DNA from: Prasinococcaceae sp. CCMP 1430
Lineage: Eukaryota > Prasinodermophyta > Palmophyllophyceae > Prasinococcales > Prasinococcaceae
Reading direction: 5' to 3'
DNA: 17,674 nucleotides
Assembly: GCA_013416795.1 (NCBI GenBank)
Contig: RQSC01000637.1
Span: 18,787 to 36,460 of the forward strand
The first letter of the stretch is position 1, and each line of letters begins with the position of its first letter. A program made the position numbers and the translations under genes. The notes under the pieces are model-generated. The model ran no database searches. It was not told the DNA's origin and saw only the letters and a list, made by a program, of their open reading frames with translations. This document shows positions 1-7,121 of this stretch, piece by piece.

Positions 1-680
1 CGCCTCGCGCGCCTCGCGCCGCCATCTCTCGCGCGGGCCGCGGGCGCCCGCGCGGCCCCGCACGCTCGCTCGCTGGAGGACTCCGGCACGACGCGCAAGC
101 GCGCTTTGGGGCGGGGGGATGGGCTGTGTGCGCGCGGGCGGGGTGAGGAGTGCCGGCGCGCCCCCGCGCCGCGCGTCCCAGTGACGCGCGCTAAGGCGCA
201 GTGATGCGCTCAATTCGCCCTACGGTACACAACACGCGGCGTCACAAGTTTAGGTTCATCATTTAGGTTTTAAATTAAAGGGTTTACTCTTTTACACACC
301 ATCGCGAGCCTTGTACCCATCGAAACGACGGTGATGGAATCCTTCGGTGCGTTGGTTGAATCGCATTTCAAATGCGGAATTCGGCGGTGACGGATTCGGT
401 GGGTTCCGAGGTGCGCGTCGTCGGATCGCGAACGAGCGGTGCACGCGCGCCGCGGCGGCTGCGGAGCAGGGTCTCGGCGCAGCGGGTGGGGGCCTCGGCG
501 GCGGCGGAGCGCGTGCGTGCGTGTGCGTGTGGGGGTGGGGGTGGGGAAGGGGAAGGGGGGAGAAGGAGACGCCTGCCTGCCTGCCGCGTGGGGAGCGCGC
601 GTGGGGGGCGGCACACCGCGCGCGCACGCTCGGCACGCTTTTCCCCCACCACCCCGCCCGTCCGCACACCCCGACGAACG
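1..680. other. Region without a recognisable gene, upstream of the LHC-like gene
   Basis: No reading frame here resembles a protein I know. The first 240 bases are very GC-rich and simple (CG, CGCT and GCGC runs). Bases 241-300 switch to an AT-rich stretch with TTTAAATTAAA and several TTTAGG-like words, and 362-376 is a short palindrome with 7-bp arms (CGCATTT/AAATGCG) around one base. Bases 480-640 are GT- and G-run rich. The AT-rich patch could be a core promoter or the tail of a gene to the left. An open frame runs through 347-815 on the plus strand but has no ATG, and only its last third has codon usage like a gene. Confidence 0.5.
531..560 (+). other. G-run block, potential G-quadruplex
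   Basis: Five consecutive runs of four to six G (531-535, 537-541, 543-546, 549-552, 555-560) are separated by one or two bases, with (GT)n just before. This meets the usual four-run G-quadruplex pattern with short loops. It lies on the coding strand about 120 bases before the first good ATG of the LHC-like gene, so it would be in its promoter or 5' leader. That it folds in the cell is inference. Confidence 0.55.
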
Positions 681-1113
681 ATGGCGGCGACGACGCCGGT
701 GGCGGGTCTCCCGCGGCTGTCTTGCTCGACCGCACCTTGCTCGGCGCGGACGTGTGGCTCTCTGCCGCGGGCGAATCGCGCTCGGACGAGCAGGAGGCGG
801 TGGCTGCGCTCGAGGGTATNCGACGCGCGGCGCTGCGACGCGCGCGCGCTCGGCCGTGCGCGGCGCTCTCGCGGACGCGCGCGCAGGCATGGGGCTCGCT
901 GAGCAGATGGCCGTGGCGACGCCCTTCGTGCTCTCCGCGTCGGTGATCACCGTGTGGGGCAGCTTCGCGCCCGTCGAGGAGGGCTCGATGCCCGAGAAGG
1001 CCGCCGCGGGCCCGTTCACGGCCGAGGCGGAGCTCCTCAACGGCCGCGCGGCCATGGGCGGCTTCGCCGTGCTCATGCTCATCGAGACCTTCTCCGGCAA
1101 GGCCTTCTTCTGA
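681..1113 (+). CDS. LHC/ELIP-like chlorophyll-binding membrane protein, N-terminus unresolved
   Basis: The last exon ends in a hydrophobic helix carrying ELLNGRAAMGGFAVLMLIE, the E-x-x-N-G-R-x-A-M chlorophyll-binding signature of the light-harvesting superfamily. A second hydrophobic stretch precedes it (AVATPFVLSASVITVWGSF). Size and layout fit a one- or two-helix stress-type protein (ELIP, SEP or HLIP-like) of the thylakoid. An intron is modelled at 816-886 (donor GTATNC, acceptor GCGCAG). The exon before it has strong coding bias in the frame containing LLDRTLLGADVW and EQEAVAALE, and that frame splices in phase to the LHC exon. The best ATG (681, A at -3 and G at +4, followed by transit-like residues MAATTPVAG) is in a different frame, and the phase-matching frame has no ATG. 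A sequence error, or coding sequence hidden at the ambiguous base 820, would explain this. The LHC identity is firm; the start at 681 is a guess. Confidence 0.72.
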
Positions 1114-1634
1114 TTGCGTCCGGTCAGCGCTCGCTCTGCCCGCTGCGACCTCGCCCACGACGCGCGCTCGCGTGTACACTAATAACATCGCGTTGATGTG
1201 ACAATCGCCTGCCCTTTTGCGGAAGCTGCAAGCTGCGTGCGAGGTGGCGACCGTGCAGGGATGCACGCGCGGCTGTCCTGCCCCTTGTGCGCGTTGCCCA
1301 CAGCCAGCTGGCGGCTGGCGGGCGGGCGGTGTGGCCCGGTCGGGTGCACGTCATGCTCGCGAGTCTCTCGTGCCGGGTGTCGGCGCTCATCGCATATGCG
1401 TTGGCGCAGGCGTTGGCACCCAACATACAAACCCTGATCTGATCCGATCCCTAAATGTTTTGTGTGTGCTGGAAGCGCCAGGCGCTGTTGTGTGAAGTGG
1501 TGGCGCCATGCGTCGTCGCGCCACACCGCACACCCCGTGCGCTGTGCGGGGTGTGTGGTGCCCCACACACCCCGTCGGGTGCGCGGCGAGCGGCACTGCC
1601 GCCTTTGCCCTAGCTCATCGAGCGAGCAGGGGGA
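1114..1634. other. Intergenic region between the LHC-like gene and SDHAF1
   Basis: No frame here looks coding. The first 90 bases after the LHC stop are the likely 3' UTR and include an AT-richer word (TACACTAATAACA, near 1176). Bases 1420-1480 are also AT-richer. The only structure I see is a cluster of three complementary arms at 1524-1574, listed separately. The SDHAF1 promoter must lie in the right half, but I recognise no TATA box. Confidence 0.5.
1524..1574. repeat. Three-armed inverted repeat (two mutually exclusive hairpins)
   Basis: The middle arm CGGGGTGTGTGG (1547-1558) is a perfect reverse complement of 1563-1574 with a 4-base loop. It also pairs with 1526-1537 to the left with one G-T pair, and that pairing extends by two more bases at the outer end. 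Only one hairpin can form at a time. It sits about 60 bases before the SDHAF1 start codon, so in the leader or promoter. Any switching role is speculation. Confidence 0.6.
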
Positions 1635-1910
1635 ATGGCGAGGCTGAGCGGCCTGCAGCGCGACGTGCTCGCGCTGTACCGCCGAGCGCTGCGGCTTGCG
1701 CGCGCGCGCGGCGACCCGGCGCTCGCCGGCGCCGCGCAGCAGCGCGTGCGTGAGGGCGCGAGACGTGTCTCGCGGCGCGACGTGCAGACCATTGAGCACA
1801 TGCTGCGTACGGCGCGCAAGCAGCTCGACCTCGTCGAGGAAAGCAGCGGCGCCACGCGCGTCACGCTGGCCAGGGGTGGCGCGGGTGGGGGATCGCCAGC
1901 GCCGCGATGA
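1635..1910 (+). CDS. SDHAF1: LYR-motif succinate dehydrogenase assembly factor (SDHAF1-like)
   Basis: This intact one-exon gene encodes 91 residues. The N-terminus, LSGLQRDVLALYRRALRLAR, is the family's signature: an L-Y-R triad (residues 14-16) in the first helix, preceded by the LQR-VL pattern typical of SDHAF1 (human MSRHSRLQRQVLSLYR). Later, SRRDVQTIEHMLRTARKQLD matches the second and third helices of the fold. SDHAF1 proteins bind the HSC20 iron-sulfur transfer complex through LYR and deliver clusters to the SDHB subunit of mitochondrial complex II. No separate targeting peptide is visible; the Arg-rich N-terminus may serve. Length is normal to slightly short. The Gly/Ser-rich tail from about residue 80 is low in information and could reflect a missed intron. 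ATG 1635 is the only sensible start. Another small LYRM protein is the main alternative. Confidence 0.85.
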   Translation: MARLSGLQRDVLALYRRALRLARARGDPALAGAAQQRVREGARRVSRRDVQTIEHMLRTARKQLDLVEESSGATRVTLARGGAGGGSPAPR

Positions 1911-2180
1911 TGACGTGCGCTGTGCTGGCGGCTGGCCTTACAGCGGGAGGAGGGGGAGAGGCGGCTGTCGCACTCGCGCGCTCGCGCGCCGCGCCGCATG
2001 TAACATAGCATTCATCGCCACGCACACGACGCATTCGCCGCCTGGCGCCGCCGCCGTCGCATACGCGTAGCCGCTGCGCCTATCTTGCGCAAGCCGTGTT
2101 TTCGGCAGTCGCGCCTGAGAGGTGCTCCACAGTGCGCGCGCCGCGCGCCGTGCGCGCCGTCCTGGCGAGACGCTGGCATC

Positions 2181-4095
2181 ATGGCGCCCAGCGCGCCGCG
2201 CCGCCGACCGCTGGGCGCGCACGCGTCCGCGACGGCGGAGCCGCGCGCGCGGGTGCCGCCGCGCCACCGCGTGTTCTACTTCCGCGAGTGGCTCGCGCGC
2301 ACGTACGGCGCGCTCGCCGGCACGGTGGTGCTCGACGTCGCCGGCGGCAAGGGGGACCTCGCGTGGCTGCTGGCCAATGCCGATGGCGCCGACGCCGTGG
2401 TCGCCGACCCGCGACTCACTGACCACTCCAAGGTAGCGCGCGCGTCGCGCCACCGCTTCATGCTCTCGCGCTCTCGCGAGCACGAGAACAAGGGGCGTGG
2501 CGAGCAATACGCATGCCGAGGCCGGGCGCCGTGTAGCGCGGCGAGCCCGGGCTGCGCTGGCGCTCGCTGCGGCTAGTGAGCGCGCGGCCATCCCGCACTC
2601 GTATCCTGCACGTGTAACCCGCGGCTGACCGACCGACACCGCTGACGCGCACCCGACGTTCGCGCGGGTCGGCGCACAACCACATCCCAGCTCGAGCGGC
2701 TCGCGCTGTGGCACGCGGAACACCCCGAGGAGGCGGCGCGTCGCGCGTCCGCCCACGCGGCAACGCGCACAGATACGCACGCAGCTGCGACTCCCTCAAA
2801 ACCCCCAACCGCTTCCACGCCCGCAGTCGCCACATCCTCGCACGATTCCGCCACACCCCGAGCCACCACGCCCACGCACGCCGCACCCACACCCTCCACG
2901 ATCACCTCTGCGCCCGCGCACGACTCCACGAAACCCACAGCCACGACCAGCACGGCAGAGCATGCCATAATTACCACAGAAAACACAAACGCGGGCCCAC
3001 GCGCGGCCACGGCCGGCGACGGCGGAGCAGCGCCGGTGAGGCGTGCCACAAACGCTGACGCCGGCGGCGGTCACCCAGCGGCAGCGCTCGCGCTGCGGCC
3101 GCCCTTCCTGCGAGCGCGCCACCTACGCACGTTCGTTGACTCCGCGCTGGTCGACGCGCTGGTGGCCGAGCGGCAGCGCCGGCAGCATCGTGGAGAGCGG
3201 CCGCAGGAGGAGGAGGAGGAAGAGGAGCAGGAGGAGGAAGATGGCGCGCAGGCGGCGGGCGACGAGCCCGCACGCACGGCTGAGCGCCGCTCGCCGGGGA
3301 TCGGCGGCTGGGCGTCCTACTGGGCGTCGGCGTCGGCGCGCGCCGAGGCGGAGCTCGCCGCGCCGATGGCGCACCACTCGGCGCCCGCCGCTGGCGCCGC
3401 GCAGGCCGCGGTGGTCGGCACGCCCGATGAGGCGCTGTCGACGCTCGAGCGCACGCGGCTGGTGGTGGGCTTCCACCCCGACCAGGCGACCGAGGCCGCC
3501 GTGGACCTCGCGCTCGCGCTGCGCGTGCCCTTCGCTGTGGTGCCCTGCTGCGTCTTCCCATCGCTCTTCCCCCACAGGCGCACGCGCGAGGGCAAGCCGG
3601 TGGCGAGCTACGACGAGTTCGTCGAGTACCTGCGGGCCAAGGTGGCGGGCGTGCGGTGAGTGCGCTGGCCGAGTGCGTGTGCGAGGATGTGCGCGTGTGC
3701 GTGCTTGTGTGCGCTCCTGGCCTTCCTGACGCAGGCGCGAGCGATACGCGCGCTCGCCACCGCCTCTTCCCACGTGCGCACCCCCCGCCCGGGCTCGCGC
3801 TCACATTGGCAGCACCGCCGAGCTGCCATTCGGCGGGCACGGCCTTCGCGCAGGGGAAGAGCCGCCGCGCTCGATCGTGCTCTACACGCTGCCCGAGGAC
3901 ATTGCTCCTGGCGTCAGCTCGCTGGAGTGCAGCCCCCGCCACGCGCTCGATGCCCCCCCCTGCCCCGCGCGTGCGCGTGAGAACGCCGTCGTGACAACTG
4001 CAGCTGTCGCGAGAGGCGCGCAGCCTGCGTGCGCCCAGCGTCGCGCGCAAGCAGAGCGCGGGGCACTGACGCGCGACATAAGGCATTTACTCTGA
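2181..4095 (+). CDS. SAM-dependent methyltransferase, uncharacterised eukaryotic family, three exons
   Basis: Exons 2181-2432, 2691-3655 and 3813-4095 give 499 residues in matching phase. Donors are GTAGCG and GTGAGTG; acceptors are CCCAG and GGCAG. Exon 1 holds the nucleotide-binding motif VVLDVAGGKGDL (residues 49-60) and an acidic strand end (VVADPR). Exon 2 continues with LERLALWHAEHPE, HLRTFVDSALVDAL, then HPDQATE (346-352) and VVPCCVF (367-373), and exon 3 with VRTAELPFGG and RSIVLY. From memory these motifs mark a family of putative methyltransferases in algae, plants and fungi with no assigned substrate; I will not name one. Oddities are a Thr/Ala/Pro-rich insert at about 110-215, a Glu run at 257-268, and a last 60 residues that look weakly constrained. 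The first donor is poor (C at +5), so that boundary is the least certain. An inverted copy of part of exon 2 lies just past the stop. Confidence 0.8.
2766..3090 (+). repeat. Thr/Ala/Pro-rich low-complexity insert in the methyltransferase
   Basis: About 105 codons inside exon 2 are dominated by ACN, GCN and CCN (Thr, Ala, Pro) with some Ser and His. The frame is open throughout and base use is A- and C-rich, unlike the G-rich codons around it. It separates two conserved blocks (WHAEHPE and HLRTFVD) that should be close in the fold, so it would be a disordered loop if translated. I found no in-phase GT-AG pair that cleanly removes all of it. Confidence 0.7.
3161..3334 (+). repeat. Source segment of an inverted duplication (methyltransferase exon 2)
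   Basis: This coding segment, from VAERQRRQ through the poly-Glu tract to WASYWASAS, recurs inverted at 4130-4291. The right 95 bases (3240-3334) match 4130-4224 with 2 mismatches and the left 26 bases (3161-3186) match 4266-4291 exactly. The purine-rich middle differs in length and sequence. It is plainly coding here, which marks it as the source rather than the copy. Confidence 0.88.
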
Positions 4096-4129
4096 GCCGC
4101 CGTGACAGCACCTGAAAGCAGCAGCAGCA

Positions 4130-4291
4130 GACGCCGACGCCCAGTAGGACGCCCAGCCGCCGATCCCCAGCGAGCGTCGCTCAGCCGTGCGTGCGGGCTC
4201 GTCGCCCGCCGCCTGCGCGCCATCCCCGTGCTGCTCGCCCTCCTCCTGCTGCTGCTGCCGGCGCTGCTGCCGGCGCTGCCGCTCGGCCACC
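4130..4291 (-). repeat. Inverted partial copy of methyltransferase exon 2
   Basis: Read on the minus strand, this repeats 3161-3334: ERQRRQ, then a Gln/Glu-rich stretch in place of the poly-Glu run, then AQAAGDEPARTAERR and GGWASYWASAS. The copy ends inside coding sequence on both sides with no start codon or splice sites of its own, so it is a fragment, not a second gene. It begins 34 bases after the methyltransferase stop codon and so probably lies in that gene's 3' UTR as antisense. Confidence 0.88.
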
Positions 4292-4782
4292 GGACAGTCA
4301 TTACGCGACCGGTACGTTCCGCACGCGGGCGGCCACAGCGCCGCCGCCGCGCGCGCCCCCGCGCGCGCGCCGGGTAGGCTTGGGGAACGCGATCCAATAT
4401 CCAAACAGCGGAAACACCGTCGCATTGGAACTCGATTCCGCCATTTACACCCATTAATATCTCACATCGCAACAATTCGGCTTCGGTGTTTTATGAGGTC
4501 AAAATCAAAATAAAAAATAAATTAAAAAAAGCCGTCGGTGGCACAGGCCAAACAACAGGCAGCAGCAGCAGGACGACCCAAAAAAAAGCACACGAAAGTG
4601 GATTCGGCGCCGGAACCCGCGCGGATTCGGGTCGCGCCGGGCGCGCGCGCGCGGGCCGCGGCTGGCGGGGGAACGCGGGCAATGCGGAGACACCTGCGCG
4701 CCGGGCGGCCCGTTCCCCGAGCGAGAGCACAATGGCCCGCGTTTCGCGGCCGCCTCGCCTTGGCGAAAACGGCGTAACCGAA
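4292..4782. other. Region upstream of U1 snRNA, with an AT-rich core
   Basis: No supported gene. Bases 4390-4530 are the most AT-rich in the window (ATTAATATCTCACATC, then a run of A-rich words such as AAAATAAAAAATAAAT) and may hold the methyltransferase 3' end and the U1 promoter. GGATTCGG occurs at 4600-4607 and 4623-4630, and its complement at 4779-4786 overlaps the U1 5' end. Whether these are promoter elements is unknown. The open frames here start with GTG rather than ATG or are continuations of antisense frames. Confidence 0.45.
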
Positions 4783-4783
4783 T

Positions 4784-4942
4784 CCACTTACCTTGGATTC
4801 CCTCCTGGTCGATCGACCAGCATCAGGAGGCAGTCATGGCGAAGCTCATTGCACCTTGAGCCTCGACCTGGCTGCCGGGCCCACAGGGACACGGAGTCCA
4901 AAATTTCTGGCCGGCGAGGACCTGTGCCTGCACAGCCTCGCG
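4784..4942 (+). ncRNA. U1 spliceosomal small nuclear RNA
   Basis: U1 pairs with intron 5' splice sites as part of the U1 snRNP. About 159 nt fits (human 164). In order: ACTTACCT at 4786-4793, the splice-site-pairing sequence. TTGGATTCC (4793-4801) pairs with GGAGTCCAA (4893-4901), closing a multi-branch junction like U1 helix H. Stem-loop I lies at 4802-4829 (CTCC/GGAG outside, TGGTC/GACCA inside, loop GATC, the core of the U1-70K loop). Stem-loop II has stem GCTC/GAGC (4844-4847/4858-4861) with the ten-base loop ATTGCACCTT, whose ATTGCAC is the U1A-binding heptamer. A short third hairpin lies near 4876-4893. An Sm site, AAATTTCTGG, is at 4901-4910. A terminal hairpin follows: GCGAGG (4914-4919) with CCTCGC (4936-4941), and CTGTG/CACAG around loop CCTG. 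The exact ends are inferred; CC stands where most U1 RNAs have AU. Confidence 0.87.
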
Positions 4943-5659
4943 CCCACACCTCACCCCCGACCCGGGGGGGAGGGACCCACACACACGACGCACGCGCACA
5001 ACACACGCACACAACGCACACGCTCAAACGCGCGCGCACACGTGCGCGTCGCACGGCCGGCCGGCCGGCCGGCCGGATGTGTGTGGACCGACAGGTGCTG
5101 GGCCACATCCCAGAAGCCCGCCACCGCCAACGGCTGGCTCGCACACGCGACCGCGCATTATTGCACGCTGCTGCTTCGTCCACTTACAACGACGTCGCCA
5201 CAAGTGATCGACGCGCTCGCACCGCGCGCGACCGACCAACGCGCGCACGCCCTCCGCCGCACACGCCAGGGCACGCCGCGCATGCGCGTGGACCGCAAAC
5301 GACGAGCACGGCCCCCGCCGGTCGAGTGCCTCCTTCGTCCTCCTCCCATCGCTGCCTGGGCTGCGCCTGCCTGGCGTCGGCGACATCACTGTCTGTCTGT
5401 TGGCGACCGGCTGGCCTGGCCTGGCGCCCCGCCTCGCGCCGCAGACCTCGACTCGCGACCGCTGCGCCTCGCGTCTCAGTCGACTGCCCTGGCGGATCGG
5501 CAAAAAAAGGCGCATGCGATCGGTCGACCACACCGGGCGACGTCGAGCTGCGCCAGGAGATGCCACGCTGCTTGGCCGATGCCCCGACCGAGCCTTCGCG
5601 TCGCCAATCGGGAAGGAGAGCGCGATCCATGCCTCAAACGCGCGCAGAACTTGCGCTCG
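4943..5659. other. Region between U1 and the SET-domain gene, simple repeats
   Basis: No supported gene. Bases 4975-5042 are a degenerate AC-rich tract. Bases 5054-5076 are a perfect CCGG tandem array of about five and a half units. The rest is GC-rich with scattered TGGC/CTGG words near 5400-5430 and an A7 run at 5503-5509. Long frames cross this region on the plus strand but have no recognisable protein content. The right end should hold the 3' UTR of the minus-strand SET gene. Confidence 0.5.
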
Positions 5660-7120
5660 TTAGAACTTGGTACGCCCGACCTTTCGCCCGTAGGTGCGCT
5701 CGCCGCGCTCGACCGCCGCGGCGGCGTCGCGCAGCACCGCCGCCTTCTCGGCGCGGAAGGCGCGCACCATCGCCGCGCCCTCCTCGCCGCCCTCGCCTTC
5801 CTCCCCGCCTCCTTCCTTCGCCGCCTCCCTGCCCTCGGCGATGTCCACCGCCCGCGAAAAGGCCGCCGCCTCCGTGCGGACCGCCGAGAGCAGCATGTCG
5901 CGCGCTTTGGCGGCGTCGCCGCCGCACGCCGCGCACAGGAGGGCGTCCGCGGGCGCATCGAGCTCGCCGTCGCGCCCCAGCGTCGCTCGCTGGGGCACGC
6001 GCGCCCGCGCGCTCGCGCTGTAGCTCTCGCTGGTGCTCTCGCTGCCGCTCGGGGGGTCCGGCAGCCTCGCCTCGAAGTCCTCGAAGATGTAGACGTCCGC
6101 CGGGTTGTCGCGCTGGCGGACGCAGTGCGCGGGTGGCGGCGATGCACAGCCAGCCGGGCGTCGGGTGTCAGGACCACGAGGGAATTGCGCACGAGCAGCA
6201 GCACGAGCGGACGCGCAGCAGCGAAGAGACGTCCTAGCAGCACGCAACACAGCAGCCAACAACACACAAAAAAGGACGCGCACCTCGACGAAGCCGTAGC
6301 GCATGGCGAGGACGTCGTTGCTCAGCCTGCCGTAGCTGTGCAGGTACTCCTGGCCCTGCTCGCAGTCGGCGTCCGCCCGCAGGGTGAAGGCGTCGCTGCT
6401 GCCGCTGTGCTCGAGCCGCGTGGCCGAGCGCGTTCGGTGGTTGATGGCGTCCACCATCGGGAAGAGGCCGTAGCACATGCGCGCGTCGCCGCCCTCGCCC
6501 CCCTCGCCGTCGCCCCCGTCGGCCTCGTCGTCGCCGAGCAGGTCCTTGGCGACCAGGACCGCCGCGAGCGCGGCGCCTACAGCGCGCACTGGCTCCGGCA
6601 GCGCCTCGTTGCCCGCGGCGAACACGCCCAGCCCGGCGACCGCCGCCCGCGCGGCGAGCGGCGCCTTGGCCACCTCGCGCCCCAGCCCGCCGCTGAAGGC
6701 GCGGCTGAAGACGCAGTCGAGCGCCCACTCGAACTCGTCGCGCGAGAGGGTGCACGCGTCGGGGGCACCCGACTCGCGCGCCGCGCGCAGCCACGCGGCG
6801 GTGGCCTCCGCCTCGTTGGCGACGTCGGCCGCGAGGGGCGGGTAGCACGCCGCCTCCAGCACGCGCCTCGGCAGGCGCGGCGCGCGCGCGCTCACGCGCG
6901 GCAGCGTGTCGACGTACGCAGCGAAGCGCGAGGCGGCCCCCTTGCGGCGCTCGGCCACCAGCGCCAGCGCGAGCTGCGCCTGCCAGGGCAGCCGCACCCA
7001 CGCGGCGTCGGCGCACAGCTCGGGCGCCGCGCTGGGCTCGCCCTCCACCACGTGCAGCACGGCGGAGCGCGGGAGCTCCACGATGGGCTCGCCGCGGCGG
7101 ACGCGCGCGGCCGCGAACGT
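5660..7120 (-). CDS. SET-domain protein methyltransferase, Rubisco LSMT/SETD3 type, N-terminus missing
   Basis: Two exons are visible on the minus strand, 7120-6284 and 6112-5660, joined in phase 0 (donor GTGCGC, acceptor CGCCAG), giving 429 residues. They start inside the SET domain (TFAAARVRRGEPIVELPRS). A helical insert follows, then MVDAINHR (the D-x-x-N-H cofactor/active-site motif) and EYLHSYGRLSNDVLAMRYGF with its catalytic-type tyrosine. The splice gives YGFVERDNPADVYIF, the family consensus. The tail has the FRAEKAAVLR pattern of the C-terminal substrate-binding domain, interrupted by a Glu/Gly-rich stretch. Such enzymes methylate lysine or histidine on Rubisco, aldolase, actin or other proteins; the substrate cannot be told. 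The G-R-G that should precede TFAA is absent: frame support ends at ambiguous base 7121, and I find no matching exon upstream. The 171-nt intron is in frame and free of stops. Confidence 0.83.
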   Translation of the reverse strand, partial: TFAAARVRRGEPIVELPRSAVLHVVEGEPSAAPELCADAAWVRLPWQAQLALALVAERRKGAASRFAAYVDTLPRVSARAPRLPRRVLEAACYPPLAADVANEAEATAAWLRAARESGAPDACTLSRDEFEWALDCVFSRAFSGGLGREVAKAPLAARAAVAGLGVFAAGNEALPEPVRAVGAALAAVLVAKDLLGDDEADGGDGEGGEGGDARMCYGLFPMVDAINHRTRSATRLEHSGSSDAFTLRADADCEQGQEYLHSYGRLSNDVLAMRYGFVEVRVLFCVLLAAVLRAARTSLRCCASARAAARAQFPRGPDTRRPAGCASPPPAHCVRQRDNPADVYIFEDFEARLPDPPSGSESTSESYSASARARVPQRATLGRDGELDAPADALLCAACGGDAAKARDMLLSAVRTEAAAFSRAVDIAEGREAAKEGGGEEGEGGEEGAAMVRAFRAEKAAVLRDAAAAVERGERTYGRKVGRTKF

Positions 7121-7121
7121 N

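Noticed and set aside
270-1266. Minus-strand frames of 276 and 324 codons opposite the LHC-like gene
   Set aside because: They are antisense shadows of the LHC exon, with low-complexity Arg/Pro/Thr-rich content and no domain.
4538-4777. Small basic protein starting AQAKQQAAAAGRPKKKH
   Set aside because: The start would be GTG, the basic stretch comes from a poly-A run, and the rest is Arg/Ala-rich with no family match. The U1 promoter region is a better reading.
4784-5014. Minus-strand exon ending in a consensus donor (AAGGTAAGTGG)
   Set aside because: The perfect donor is simply the complement of the U1 5' end, which pairs with donors. The U1 structure explains the whole segment.
4486-6237. 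Plus-strand open frame of 583 codons across the U1 gene and the SET gene
   Set aside because: It is Arg/Pro/Ala-rich with no domain, crosses the U1 snRNA, and overlaps antisense to the well-supported SET exons. GC-rich DNA has few stops, so such frames are expected.
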